64,000 bases of DNA, from NCBI GenBank assembly GCA_000383295.1, contig KB911072.1:62001-126000 (forward strand). Reading direction: 5' to 3'. Positions 19,292 through 28,301 of the stretch are shown one piece after another. The position numbers and the translations under genes are program-made. Each line of letters starts with the position of its first letter. The stretch's first letter is position 1. The stretch is from Faecalispora sporosphaeroides DSM 1294 (GTDB taxonomy: Bacteria > Bacillota > Clostridia > Oscillospirales > Acutalibacteraceae). The notes under the pieces were generated by a model. It saw nothing but the letters and a program-made list of their open reading frames with translations, made no database searches and was not told the DNA's origin.

Positions 19292-21199
19292 ATGACTCCA
19301 AACAAGAAAAAGGCACCAACAGAAGCACCTCAAGCAGTCAATCCCCTGCCTTCAGGCGGTGCTTTGGCAGGCATACCTGAAAAAAACCGGCTCCTTATTC
19401 CCGTACTTTTAGCAATCGTGGCCATCCCCCTGCTTGTTCATCTCGTCATCATTGATGTGAATCCCGACGAGGTTCCTTTGATCGGCCTTGCAACTTACGG
19501 TGATTTTTTTTCTCAGTCAAAGGCGTTTCTTCTTTTCATAGTGATTCTTCTGATTTTTGTGTTTGGTATACTCTTTCGTAAAACATTATTCCAAAAGGCA
19601 GATCAAATCCCCCCCGCTTACCTGGCCGCGAGTGGTGTATTCATGTTGCTCACACTGCTCTCCGCTGTGTTTTCAGAATACCGGTCTATCGCATTCTGGG
19701 GAATACATGACCGCGCGGAAGGCGCTGTTATCCTCTGCTGCTACATCATTCTGTTTTTATATTCCTTTTCTGTTTGCCGAACAGAAAGGGATACCCGGCA
19801 TTTGGTCGTCGCTCTTGGGATTGCGACTGTCATTTCATCGGTCATTGGTTTTTTTCAATATATCGGGCATGATCTTCTTTTTACCGGCCTTGGCAAGGCT
19901 TTAGTAATTTCTCCGTGGGATTACGATAAAGTCACAAATTTAAGTTCTATGTCTGAATCCGGCAGACTCTATGGCACTTTTTATCACTGGAATTATGCCG
20001 GCAGTTTTGCCGCTATTACCGTGCCGATCTTTTTGGTGCTTGCATTAAACGCCAAATCCTGGCGCTCCAGAATTCTGCTTGGGTGTGTTACCCTGACGGC
20101 ACTTTGGATTTTAATCGGCAGCACTTCCAGAGCGGGGCTAATTGGCGTTGCTGTCGCTTTTATTTTTGGGCTGATTGTTTTCGCAAAGATGATCATAAAA
20201 CATTGGAGACTCTCTCTCTCTTGCATTGCGATTGTTTTCGTAGCTGTTATTGGCCTTAATATTGCTAGCAACGGTCAGCTATTCGCTCGTATTCCCACAC
20301 TTTTTTCAGATATAATCAGTGTTTTTCAGACCAGCAAGCAAGCCGATTACCTTTCAAAGCTTCCTGTAAAAGATGTTTCGGTGCAAAATCATACCGCAAC
20401 CGTTGTGACACAAAGCGGAGATACCTTAAAGGCGAATCTGACAGAAGAAAACCTCACCTTTCAGGATGGAAACGGGCAGACTGTGAAGATGGAGAAGAAA
20501 AACGGCGCTTTTCGAACCACTGACAAGCGATTCCAAAATCTCAGCGTCAATTTTGTGGCGATGGGGTTAAATGGAAATTCAATTGGTATGTGCATTAACG
20601 TGGATAACCAGCCGCAATTCTTCTTCCGAATCGACTCTAATTACAACCTCCAGCTTACTAACTCTACCGGAACGGCGAAAATTGATTCCTTGGAAACACC
20701 GCCGTCCTTTGGTTTTGCAGGAAAGGAAAAAATCGGCTCTGCCCGCGGCTACATCTGGTCGCGTTCCCTTCCGATGGTTTCCAAGCATCTGCTGCTGGGG
20801 GCAGGCCCGGATACCTTTGTGCTGAATTTTCCGCAGAACGACCTGCTTGGTAAATACTGGGCGTATGGTACCACAAACATGTTGGTGGATAAGCCCCACA
20901 ATCTTTATCTTCAAATACTGCTGGGTGAAGGCTGCATCGCGCTGTTGGCATTTTTGACAATCGTCATCCTGTATTTGTTTGACAGCATTCGTTTATATGC
21001 ACTCAAGAAAACATACCTCCCGAGAGAGATATTGGCTTCTGCCATTTGCCTCGGCATAACAGGTTATTTGGGAGCCGGGCTATTTAATGATTCTGTTGTT
21101 AGTGTTGCGCCTGTTTTTTGGATACTTCTTGGTGCTGGTATTGCATTGAATCTGCAAAACCGCAAAGAGCGACTAAAAGATTTGTCCCAGCAATCTTAA
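19292..21199 (+). CDS. O-antigen ligase/polymerase family membrane protein (Wzy-C)
   Basis: Polytopic protein of 635 residues with about ten to twelve membrane helices and a large extracytoplasmic loop (about residues 360-500) before the C-terminal helices. RSIAFWGIHDRAEGAV, GTFYHWNYAGSF and the Wzy-C region with LGAGPDTFVLNFP and DKPHNLYLQ are typical of O-antigen ligase-like proteins. It likely polymerises a polysaccharide or joins it to an acceptor outside the membrane. The ATG at 19292 follows AAAGGTG; the frame is open upstream to 19196 without homology. Last gene of the island. Confidence 0.85.
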   Translation: MTPNKKKAPTEAPQAVNPLPSGGALAGIPEKNRLLIPVLLAIVAIPLLVHLVIIDVNPDEVPLIGLATYGDFFSQSKAFLLFIVILLIFVFGILFRKTLFQKADQIPPAYLAASGVFMLLTLLSAVFSEYRSIAFWGIHDRAEGAVILCCYIILFLYSFSVCRTERDTRHLVVALGIATVISSVIGFFQYIGHDLLFTGLGKALVISPWDYDKVTNLSSMSESGRLYGTFYHWNYAGSFAAITVPIFLVLALNAKSWRSRILLGCVTLTALWILIGSTSRAGLIGVAVAFIFGLIVFAKMIIKHWRLSLSCIAIVFVAVIGLNIASNGQLFARIPTLFSDIISVFQTSKQADYLSKLPVKDVSVQNHTATVVTQSGDTLKANLTEENLTFQDGNGQTVKMEKKNGAFRTTDKRFQNLSVNFVAMGLNGNSIGMCINVDNQPQFFFRIDSNYNLQLTNSTGTAKIDSLETPPSFGFAGKEKIGSARGYIWSRSLPMVSKHLLLGAGPDTFVLNFPQNDLLGKYWAYGTTNMLVDKPHNLYLQILLGEGCIALLAFLTIVILYLFDSIRLYALKKTYLPREILASAICLGITGYLGAGLFNDSVVSVAPVFWILLGAGIALNLQNRKERLKDLSQQS

Positions 21200-21265
21200 A
21201 TTGCAATCTGCTGAAGCGCCGTGGCAATTAATAAAAAAGAGAGGTGTGCCATCTTTTTCGAGCTT

Positions 21266-21377
21266 GTGCAAGCTGAGCGAAAACGGCAGGCTGGCGGATA
21301 TCGCCCCCACAATGCTCAAAATTCTCGGCTTGACGCAGCAGGCGGAAATGACAAGAGAAAGCATGATTGTGGACTAG
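21266..21377 (+). pseudogene. Duplicated 3' end of gpmI
   Basis: These 112 bases align without gaps to 15981-16092, the end of gpmI, with about ten mismatches (roughly 91% identity). The reading frame and a stop codon (TAG instead of TGA) are kept, giving [18 protein letters not shown] followed by a diverged tail. Homology stops sharply on both sides. No start codon or rest of the gene is present, so it is a fragment. With gpmI it forms a direct repeat bracketing the polysaccharide genes. Confidence 0.9.
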
Positions 21378-21412
21378 TTTGTCCCTCTGAATGATACTAA
21401 CAGCCAGTAAAT

Positions 21413-21456
21413 ACAGCAGGGGCTTTCCAAAATTGGAAAGCCCCTGCTGTATTTTG
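21413..21456 (+). terminator. Strong terminator at the right end of the polysaccharide block
   Basis: Perfect 18-bp stem beginning ACAGCAGGGGCTTTCC (21413-21430) and pairing with 21433-21450, followed by ATTTTGT. It sits 36 bases after the gpmI fragment and could be the terminator that once served gpmI. Confidence 0.85.
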
Positions 21457-21540
21457 TCAGTCAGCTCTTTGATGCCGAAAAAAGCGGACTGTCGGGTTTG
21501 TCTGCGCGTCATAATAATAAAAAGGAGTCTTTTCCTAAAA

Positions 21541-21600
21541 TGAACTGCACCCCGGTTGTTAGACAGTATGATATACTGAAAACGAATGGGGTGCAGTTCA
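21541..21600. repeat. 60-bp element with perfect 13-bp terminal inverted repeats
   Basis: Begins TGAACTGCACCCC and ends with its exact reverse complement. The centre has a second inverted repeat, CAGTAT/ATACTG. TG...CA ends and this inverted-repeat layout resemble insertion-sequence termini, so it may be a deletion relic or miniature element. No transposase lies nearby and no target duplication is evident. A regulatory hairpin is the alternative. Confidence 0.5.
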
Positions 21601-21702
21601 TATCCCTGCCTCTTTCTCTTTTGATATTTCTCAGATCGCAGTGTCTCATACTCCCTGCGATCTTCAATAAACCAAGAATAAAAGCAGCTTCAGCGCCTCC
21701 GC

Positions 21703-23520
21703 TTACTCGCTGGCTTCCAAATCCAGCTTGCCGCCGGCCTTCGGCACGGCGATGCGGCGCAGGTAGCCGGGCACGCGTTCGCCGCCGAGGCGCTCTGTGA
21801 GAAGCCGCTCCAGATTGCCGCCGGAATTGCCCAGCAGGCTTGCCAGCAGTTTTGAGGCGTTATCGACAGACGGGATCTCCTGAAAACGCACCAAAATTCG
21901 TTCCCCGCTGAAAATGAATTTGATCACGCGGGTATTCGGCGTTTCGAGGAAAGAGAGATACAGCTTCAGCACCGGGCGGCCGTCCTCGTCGCGGGTCAGG
22001 CGCGCCATGTTGCCGGTAACGTAGACCTCGCCGTTGATGTTCAGCACGCTGCGTCGCGGTTCGCCGTCCAGCCCCGCGCGGATCGTCTGCCGCTCCTCTC
22101 CGTCCGAAAACTCGATCGTGCAGAAATCCGGTGCGAACGCAAACGATACCCGCTGAATCGGCGGCAGAAAGCTGTCTTTCTCCACAGAGAAGATAAACGG
22201 CAGTATGGTGCCATACAAATTTTCCAGCTTATAAGAGCGGCCGTTGATCCATTTGGCGTCCGCACTGAGCTGCGGTACGGAACGCTGCGGGAACAGCGCC
22301 TGTTCAATCCGTTCTATCAGCGTGCGCCGCCGGCGCACCGGGATCGTATCGGGAAACAGCGCAAGCGAAGCCTCCGTTCTTTTCAGGGCGCGGGCGGCGC
22401 CCATGTTTACCGGCAGCGGCAACGCGGAAAAAGCCTCCTGATTGCCGAAATACTTCCGGATGACCTCGGCGCTTTTATCCACAAACAGGCCATGGCTGCC
22501 GCTCGTGATCGCAATCACCGTGTCAATCTGCGGGATCACCACCACATACTGGCCGAACACGCCGTTAAACTGGTAGGCTCCCGGAATCGGAAACTCCCAC
22601 AGGTGGTAACCGTAGGCCGTTTCGTGCTCGCCCATCAGGGTACGCATGCCCATATCGGTGGATTCCGCAATCCACTGTTCTGAAAGCAGGCGGCGGGGTT
22701 CGCCGTCCACCGTCCACAATCCCTTCTGCAAATACAGCTGACCCAGCTTCGCCATATCCTCGGGCCGCAGGAACAGCCCCCAGCCGCCCTTCTCGATCCC
22801 CATGGGGCAGCGCTCCCACACCACATGGTCGATACCCAGCGGCTCAAACAGGCGCGGCTGCAGATAATCCGTCAGTCCTTCCCCCGCTTTTCGCTGGATC
22901 AGTGCGCTGAGAAGGTAGGAATTCATGCTGTTATACGTAAATTTCTCGCCCGGCTCATACGCGCAGTCCGACGCCAGGTAGGATTTGAGCCAGTCGCGCT
23001 CAAACACGCTGTTCGCCTCATGAAAACGGATGCCGGACGTCATGTTCAGCAGATGGCGCACGGTGATCTGCTCCACCCTGCGCCGGCGGAACGGCGGGGG
23101 CGGCAGCTTATCGGCGAACAGCTCGGCAATCCGGTCATCGAGCGCAAACAATCCCTCTTCAACTGCCATGCCCACCGCCATCGCGGTGACGGATTTGGAG
23201 AGCGAATACACCATCTGCGCGTAAATGCCGGAGTACGGCTTCCAGTTCGCCTGGGCGATCAGCTTGCCGTGGCGCAGAACCACAAGGCAGTGGACCTTGA
23301 TTTCCGGGCAGGCGTCGAGCTCGCGGAGAAAACGCTCCAGATACGCCGAAGAGACCCCCTGGGCCTCCGGCGTAGAGCGCGGCAAGGGCTTGCGGGAAGG
23401 CCCGGCAGGGTACCGGGGCTTTTCCGGAACAAACGGAACCGGCGAAAGGTGGCGCAGCTCGCCGCGCATCCCCTTTCTCACCGCGTCCACAGCCTTAAAC
23501 TGCGCTCTCAGATCCATCAT
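21703..23520 (-). CDS. Beta-lactamase/class C-type serine hydrolase
   Basis: Serine hydrolase of the penicillin-binding/beta-lactamase class C fold. 605 residues. The nucleophile lies in YSLSKS (SxxK) and the second motif in YNSMN (YxN); the catalytic domain covers about residues 45-370. The C-terminal 200 residues are a beta-rich extension with no known motif. No signal peptide is visible, so a cytoplasmic esterase or peptidase is as likely as a cell-wall enzyme. Its ATG overlaps the cinA stop codon (ATGA), with GGAGG upstream, indicating translational coupling to cinA. Confidence 0.8.
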   Translation of the reverse strand: MMDLRAQFKAVDAVRKGMRGELRHLSPVPFVPEKPRYPAGPSRKPLPRSTPEAQGVSSAYLERFLRELDACPEIKVHCLVVLRHGKLIAQANWKPYSGIYAQMVYSLSKSVTAMAVGMAVEEGLFALDDRIAELFADKLPPPPFRRRRVEQITVRHLLNMTSGIRFHEANSVFERDWLKSYLASDCAYEPGEKFTYNSMNSYLLSALIQRKAGEGLTDYLQPRLFEPLGIDHVVWERCPMGIEKGGWGLFLRPEDMAKLGQLYLQKGLWTVDGEPRRLLSEQWIAESTDMGMRTLMGEHETAYGYHLWEFPIPGAYQFNGVFGQYVVVIPQIDTVIAITSGSHGLFVDKSAEVIRKYFGNQEAFSALPLPVNMGAARALKRTEASLALFPDTIPVRRRRTLIERIEQALFPQRSVPQLSADAKWINGRSYKLENLYGTILPFIFSVEKDSFLPPIQRVSFAFAPDFCTIEFSDGEERQTIRAGLDGEPRRSVLNINGEVYVTGNMARLTRDEDGRPVLKLYLSFLETPNTRVIKFIFSGERILVRFQEIPSVDNASKLLASLLGNSGGNLERLLTERLGGERVPGYLRRIAVPKAGGKLDLEASE

Positions 23521-24761
23521 AACGGCAGCTCCTCCAGGCGGCGGCGAACCATATCCAGCGCAAAGGACGCCGCCGTGTACCGGTAATAGCTGCGGGGGCG
23601 TCGCTGGCTGAACACCTTTACCTTGCGCACGACTGTGCCGGCCTGATCGCTGAGGCCCACATAAATCAGGCCAACGGGCTTTTCCTCGGTGCCGCCGTCC
23701 GGTCCGGCGATACCGGTGATGCCGATGCCGATGTCGCTGCCGGCCTTTTCCCGCACGCCCTCGGCCATGGCGGCCGCAACCTCTTCGCTCACCGCGCCGT
23801 GCTTCTCCAGCAGTTCCTCCGGCACGCCGAGCAGCAGCGTTTTGATGCGGTTGGCATAGGTGACCGCCCCCATCTCAAACACTTGGGAGGAGCCGGGAAT
23901 ATCGGTAATCCGCTTGGCAAGGAGCCCGCCGGAGCAGGACTCCGCCGTCGCGATCGTCATCTTTCTCTCACTGAGAAGGTTTACGGCGAGCTGCTCCAGG
24001 CTGTCGACATTGATGCCGTACACGCAGTCGCCGATCCGCTCGCGGATGCGCTCCGCAACCGGGCGGCACATTTCCTCCGCCTTCTGTGCGTTTTCCGCCT
24101 TGGCGGTGACGCGCACGTACATTTCGCCCTCTTTGGCATAGGTGGCAACCGTGGGGTTCGAGGCGTCCGTCATGTCGGAGAGCATCTCCGCCACGGCGCC
24201 CTCGCCCTGGCCGAACACATGCACGTTCATAGAAAAGATACTCGCGTTTTCGCGCTTCATCAAAAACGGAATCCCGTAGCTGTGCAGCATGGGAATCAGC
24301 TCTGACGGCGGGCCGGGGAACATCATGATGATCTTGCCCTCTTTGGTTTCCACCGCGCAGCCCGGCGCGGTGCCGCGGTCGTTCGGCAGAACAGTGGCGC
24401 CCTGCGGCAGCATCGCCTGCTTGATTTGATTTTGACCCATATGTCTGCCGTTAAAATGCTCCTTCAGGCGCTCCATGCTCTCCTCGTGCAGAACAAGGGG
24501 CGCGCCGGCGCATTCGGCGATTGTTTCCTTCGTCAGGTCGTCCTCCGTCGGGCCAAGGCCCCCCGTGGTGATGACCAGGTCGCTGCGCTCGAGCGCACGG
24601 GTGAGCGCCTCCTTCAAACGACCGTTGTTATCGCCCACCGTACAGGAAAACATCATATCGATCCCCAGCTCGGACAGGGCCCGCGCCACATAGGAAGCAT
24701 CGGTATTAATGACCTGGCCGAGCAGCAGCTCGGTTCCCACTGATATGATTTCCGCTTTCAT
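23517..24761 (-). CDS. cinA: CinA: competence/damage-inducible protein with NMN deamidase domain
   Basis: 414 residues. The N-terminal MoaB/MogA-like domain carries ISVGTELLLGQVINTDA and TTGGLGPTEDDLT; the C-terminal PncC-type domain carries ATAESCSGGLLAKRIT and GITGIAGPDGGTEEKPVGLIY. The protein hydrolyses NMN (NAD recycling) and may hydrolyse ADP-ribose. Full-length two-domain form. First gene of a two-gene unit with the serine hydrolase. No recA follows, unlike many Firmicutes. Confidence 0.95.
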   Translation of the reverse strand: MKAEIISVGTELLLGQVINTDASYVARALSELGIDMMFSCTVGDNNGRLKEALTRALERSDLVITTGGLGPTEDDLTKETIAECAGAPLVLHEESMERLKEHFNGRHMGQNQIKQAMLPQGATVLPNDRGTAPGCAVETKEGKIIMMFPGPPSELIPMLHSYGIPFLMKRENASIFSMNVHVFGQGEGAVAEMLSDMTDASNPTVATYAKEGEMYVRVTAKAENAQKAEEMCRPVAERIRERIGDCVYGINVDSLEQLAVNLLSERKMTIATAESCSGGLLAKRITDIPGSSQVFEMGAVTYANRIKTLLLGVPEELLEKHGAVSEEVAAAMAEGVREKAGSDIGIGITGIAGPDGGTEEKPVGLIYVGLSDQAGTVVRKVKVFSQRRPRSYYRYTAASFALDMVRRRLEELPL

Positions 24762-24809
24762 AAAATTGGCATCTCCTTATTTTCCCGGATATCGTAATCT
24801 CATTTGATC

Positions 24810-24853
24810 AAAAAAGCGACTGCACTCTCCCCGCGCCTTCGGCGGGGAAACTG
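24810..24853 (-). terminator. Terminator downstream of thiI
   Basis: Stem containing CCCCGC / GCGGGG with GCA/TGC at its base. A run of T follows shortly after on the minus strand. It separates thiI from cinA. Confidence 0.6.
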
Positions 24854-24874
24854 CGGTTCCCGTCAAAGCTTTTT

Positions 24875-26059
24875 TCAGGCGGGCGAGTGGTAATATCCGA
24901 TTTTGACCAGCTTTACCTGAGAAACACATTCCTCGATCAGCGCATCGGTGTCAAGCTTCTGCTCCGCCTGCTCCACAAAATGCAGGTTCGGCTTGGTGCG
25001 CGGGTGCTTTGGCGTAAACACCGTGCAGCAATCCTCAAATGGCTGAATCGAAATTTCAAACGTATCGATTTTGCGGGAAATCGCGATGATCTCCGTTTTA
25101 TCCATGCCGATCAGCGGCCGGAACACCGGCATATCCACCGCCGCCTCGGTGCAGGCGATGGCCCGCATCGTCTGGCTGGCCACCTGACCCAAGCTTTCGC
25201 CGGTAATGAGGGCCTCGCAGCCATTGTCCACCGCGATCCGCTCCGAAATGCGCATCATAAAGCGGCGCATGATGATCGTGAAAAGCTCCTCGGGGCATTT
25301 CGCCATGATCTCTTCCTGAATATGCGCAAAAGGAACCACGCGAAGAATCATGCGGCCCGAATAGTCGCTGACCTTGGTCAGCAGATCGACCACCTTCTGC
25401 TCCGCGCGCTCGCTGGTATAGGGCGGGCTTGCAAAATGAACGGGAACCAGCTCCACGCCGCGCTTTGCCATGCACCACGCCGCCACGGGGCTGTCGATGC
25501 CGCCGGAAATAAGCAGAGCCGCTTTTCCGCCCGTGCCGACGGGAATTCCGCCCGCGCCGGGCATGGAGCTCCCGTGGAGGTACGCGCCAAAATCGCGTAC
25601 CTCCACCATTACTACCAGGTCGGGATTGTGAACGTCGACCGTCAGATGGGGAAAGTTCTCCATTATATATGCCCCGACCTCGGCAGAAATTTCAGGGGAT
25701 TTCAGGGGAAAGCTCTTGTCGGAGCGCTTGCTTTCCACTTTAAAGGTTTTCACGCGGTTCAGGTCGCCGGAAAGATACTCGCCGCACGCGGAAAGGATCG
25801 ACTCCATCTTCTTTTCGGCCACGCACGCGCGCGAAAACGCGGCAATACCGAAAATTTTGCCGATCTTCTCGGCAACCTCATCCAAATCTTCGTCCCCTTT
25901 GGGGGAAATCGTAATGGTGGACTGCGACACACGAATATCGAAATTGCCGAACCGACTGATGCGGTGGCGGATATTCCGAACGAGCGACGCTTCAAAACTC
26001 TTTCGGTTCAGCCCCTTGAGCACCAGCTCGCCCAGCTTAATTAAAATGATCTCTCTCAT
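24875..26059 (-). CDS. thiI: tRNA 4-thiouridine synthase ThiI
   Basis: Adenylates U8 of tRNA and inserts sulfur to give 4-thiouridine. 394 residues: N-terminal ferredoxin-like and THUMP domains (about 1-165), then a PP-loop ATPase with LLISGGIDSPVAAW and GESLGQVASQT. The C-terminal rhodanese domain of the E. coli protein is absent, as in most Firmicutes. It lies nine bases after the cysteine desulfurase gene, its likely sulfur donor, forming a two-gene operon. Confidence 0.95.
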   Translation of the reverse strand: MREIILIKLGELVLKGLNRKSFEASLVRNIRHRISRFGNFDIRVSQSTITISPKGDEDLDEVAEKIGKIFGIAAFSRACVAEKKMESILSACGEYLSGDLNRVKTFKVESKRSDKSFPLKSPEISAEVGAYIMENFPHLTVDVHNPDLVVMVEVRDFGAYLHGSSMPGAGGIPVGTGGKAALLISGGIDSPVAAWCMAKRGVELVPVHFASPPYTSERAEQKVVDLLTKVSDYSGRMILRVVPFAHIQEEIMAKCPEELFTIIMRRFMMRISERIAVDNGCEALITGESLGQVASQTMRAIACTEAAVDMPVFRPLIGMDKTEIIAISRKIDTFEISIQPFEDCCTVFTPKHPRTKPNLHFVEQAEQKLDTDALIEECVSQVKLVKIGYYHSPA

Positions 26060-26068
26060 ACAAACTCC

Positions 26069-27205
26069 TTAAGATTTTTTCACCAGCTGCTCCACGCCCT
26101 GCCTGAGTGCGGCCGTAAGAGCGCCGATTTCTTCCGTTGTGGTAAAGCGGGAAAAGCTCACCCGCAAAGAGGATTCCACCAGCTCGGGCGCAAGACCCAT
26201 GGCCGTGAGCACATGGCTCGGCTTTGCCCTGGAGCAGGCCGAACCGCTCGAGACATAGATGTTTTTTGAGGACAGGAAATGCAGCATCGTTTCGGCGCGG
26301 ATGCCCGGAACTGAAAAGCTGCATACATAAGGCACCGCGTCCTCCGGCGAATGGATGACAACGCCTGAAAGCCCGCCAAGCTGCTCACGCAGAGCGGTGC
26401 GAAGCGTTTCAAAATGCGCGTTCAGCTCCTGCGGCTGCGGCATGGCGTGCACCGCCGCGCCGAACCCGGCAATCGCCGGCAGCGGCTCGGTACCGGGACG
26501 CACCTCTTTTTCCTGCCCGCCGCCGAAGGCTCTGGACGGGAAATCCTTCTGCCCCGCCACATACAGCGCGCCCGCGCCCTTCGGCCCATGAATTTTGTGA
26601 GAGGAAACCGTCATCAAATTGATCCCCACGCGCGCGGGCTTGATGGGAACCTTGCAGAACGCCTGCACCGCGTCCACATGCAAAAGCGCCGGGGATTTGC
26701 TGCGGCGAATCGCCTCCGCCGCCGCCTCCACCGGCATGCGCACACCGGTTTCGTTATTCACGAGCATCATGCTCACCAGAATCGTATCGCCGGTAATGGC
26801 CCGCTCCACCTGCTCCGATGAGATATGCCCCGTGGCATCCGGCATCAGGTATTCCACGGTAAAGCCGTCCCGCTCCAGCTGCTCCATCACACGCAGAACG
26901 GAGGGGTGCTCCACCGCTGTTGTAACGATCCGCTTTCCGCGTCTGCCGTTGCGTTTCACGGCGCCGAACAGGGCAATATTGTTCGCCTCCGTTCCCCCCG
27001 AGGTAAAATAAACCTCGGCGGAATTTACCGAAAGCCTGTCCGCAACCGCCTGGCGGGCCGCGGTCATCTCGCGCTCCGCCTCAAAGCCCATGCTATGCAG
27101 CGACGAAGGGTTGCCGTACGCCTGTGTCATCACATACAGCACGCGCTCTGCCGCCTGCTCGCACACACGGGTGGTGGCAGCGTTGTCCAGATATATTTTT
27201 TCCAA
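26069..27205 (-). CDS. Cysteine desulfurase (IscS/NifS family)
   Basis: PLP enzyme that releases sulfur from cysteine as a protein persulfide, here most likely for ThiI. 378 residues starting at a TTG codon (EKIYLDNAATT follows) nine bases after GGAGG; an open extension to 27385 lacks homology. The PLP lysine is in SSHKIHGPKGAG, and the active-site cysteine in SSGSACSRAKPSH, a loop with a short insertion typical of the NifS-like class paired with thiI. RPGTEPLPAIAGFG is also conserved. Confidence 0.93.
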   Translation of the reverse strand: MEKIYLDNAATTRVCEQAAERVLYVMTQAYGNPSSLHSMGFEAEREMTAARQAVADRLSVNSAEVYFTSGGTEANNIALFGAVKRNGRRGKRIVTTAVEHPSVLRVMEQLERDGFTVEYLMPDATGHISSEQVERAITGDTILVSMMLVNNETGVRMPVEAAAEAIRRSKSPALLHVDAVQAFCKVPIKPARVGINLMTVSSHKIHGPKGAGALYVAGQKDFPSRAFGGGQEKEVRPGTEPLPAIAGFGAAVHAMPQPQELNAHFETLRTALREQLGGLSGVVIHSPEDAVPYVCSFSVPGIRAETMLHFLSSKNIYVSSGSACSRAKPSHVLTAMGLAPELVESSLRVSFSRFTTTEEIGALTAALRQGVEQLVKKS

Positions 27206-27352
27206 AGCCGAAAGCCTCCAACCAATAATAAATTTTATTTTAAAGCAGACCTCTGATTTCTTCTCCGCCGCGTACCGGAGAAAACGACTGTTTTGAATGA
27301 GAAAGTCTCTTTTCAGGAAAACGGTCTGTTCTTTATAATCAGTTCTATTATA
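27206..27352 (-). promoter_or_regulatory. Promoter and structured leader of the desulfurase-thiI operon
   Basis: An extended -10, TGGTATAAT (TATAAT at 27347-27352), has no good -35. The leader of about 135 bases has CAGACC near its start pairing with GGTCTG near its end, and a TTCTCCG/CGGAGAA hairpin inside. No known riboswitch class was recognised. Confidence 0.4.
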
Positions 27353-27453
27353 CCACAGGCGCGGCGTTGCGGTACATCTTTTCAATTGAAGGTATCCTAT
27401 CTGCTCTGCGGATATTATACACGAAAATTTCCCAATAGTGAATATGCGTCCGC

Positions 27454-27482
27454 TTGCATTTTTTGCAAATCCGCGCTATGAT
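27454..27482 (+). promoter_or_regulatory. Promoter of the Fur-family gene
   Basis: TTGCAT (27454-27459) and TATGAT (27477-27482) with a 17-base spacer. It predicts a leader of about 220 bases. Confidence 0.5.
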
Positions 27483-27488
27483 TACATA

Positions 27489-27708
27489 CACAAAGAGTCG
27501 GATTCTCTCAGCCTGCCGTAAAGCGGAGGTATACCGCTCAGAACCGCGCAAAACGGCAGACCCGCAAACCAGCGGGCACCCGGGCATGTGGCCGCAATTT
27601 GCAGAAGCGGCTTGCCCTGCGGGCACACGGTACGCAGCGGGCAAAGCAGCGCAGCGGTTTGGCAGTGTGAGAGGCAGATTTCCTTTTCTTTTGCAAGGAG
27701 GAACCAAA
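27489..27708 (+). promoter_or_regulatory. Long GC-rich structured leader before the Fur-family gene
   Basis: Contains CTGCCGT / ACGGCAG enclosing an AGCGG/ACCGCT hairpin, then CCCGC/GCGGG and GCCGC/GCGGC hairpins, and finally AAGGAGG. No known riboswitch or housekeeping RNA was recognised. Confidence 0.4.
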
Positions 27709-28137
27709 ATGGCAGAACTGAAAAACACTAAACAGCGCGGGGCGATTCTGCGCTTTCTGGAAAACAGCCCGGATCCTGTTTCGGCGGAGGATATTTTCGT
27801 TTTGCTGAAGCCCTCTTTCCCCCAGCTGGCCCTTTCTACCGTGTACCGCAATCTGGAGCGCTTTACCGCCGCCGGGGTACTGCAAAAAATCAATTTTGAG
27901 GACGGCGTGATCCGCTATGCGCTGGCCAAGGGCCACGACCACTATTTGATCTGCACCGGATGCAATAAAAAAATCAAGCTGGACGACTGCCCGCTTTCTC
28001 CGCTGGAGCTTCAGCTCGCGAAGGCGACGGGCTTTGAAATTGAACGCCACAGCCTGACGATCTACGGTAAATGCCCTGACTGTCAAAGAAAAAGAGGAAC
28101 TCGTGTTGCTGTCAAAAAAGCAGGGCGGGCAGAATAA
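27709..28137 (+). CDS. Fur-family metalloregulator
   Basis: 142-residue repressor with a winged helix (QLALSTVYRNLERF is the recognition region) and a C-terminal dimerisation domain. The regulatory metal site is likely built from residues of GHDHYLICTGC; a structural zinc site uses CTGC and CPDC. These features fit Fur, Zur or PerR alike; the residues do not settle which metal is sensed. AAGGAGG precedes the ATG. A large structured leader and its own terminator bracket it. Confidence 0.88.
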   Translation: MAELKNTKQRGAILRFLENSPDPVSAEDIFVLLKPSFPQLALSTVYRNLERFTAAGVLQKINFEDGVIRYALAKGHDHYLICTGCNKKIKLDDCPLSPLELQLAKATGFEIERHSLTIYGKCPDCQRKRGTRVAVKKAGRAE

Positions 28138-28157
28138 AAATATTCATGAACTGTGAA

Positions 28158-28184
28158 GACCGGGAATCCTCCCGGTCTTTTTTA
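28158..28184 (+). terminator. Terminator of the Fur-family gene
   Basis: Stem GACCGGGA / TCCCGGTC with a short loop and six T. Confidence 0.85.
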
Positions 28185-28301
28185 TCGCGGTAGAAACCGG
28201 CGGTTGAGCCGAAAAAGCACCGTTGCCGCCGGATTCTACTGCTGGTCGGTTGCCCGATTTGCGCAGGAGCAGTAGTATGAAAGAAGAAGGAGGCGGTCAC
28301 C

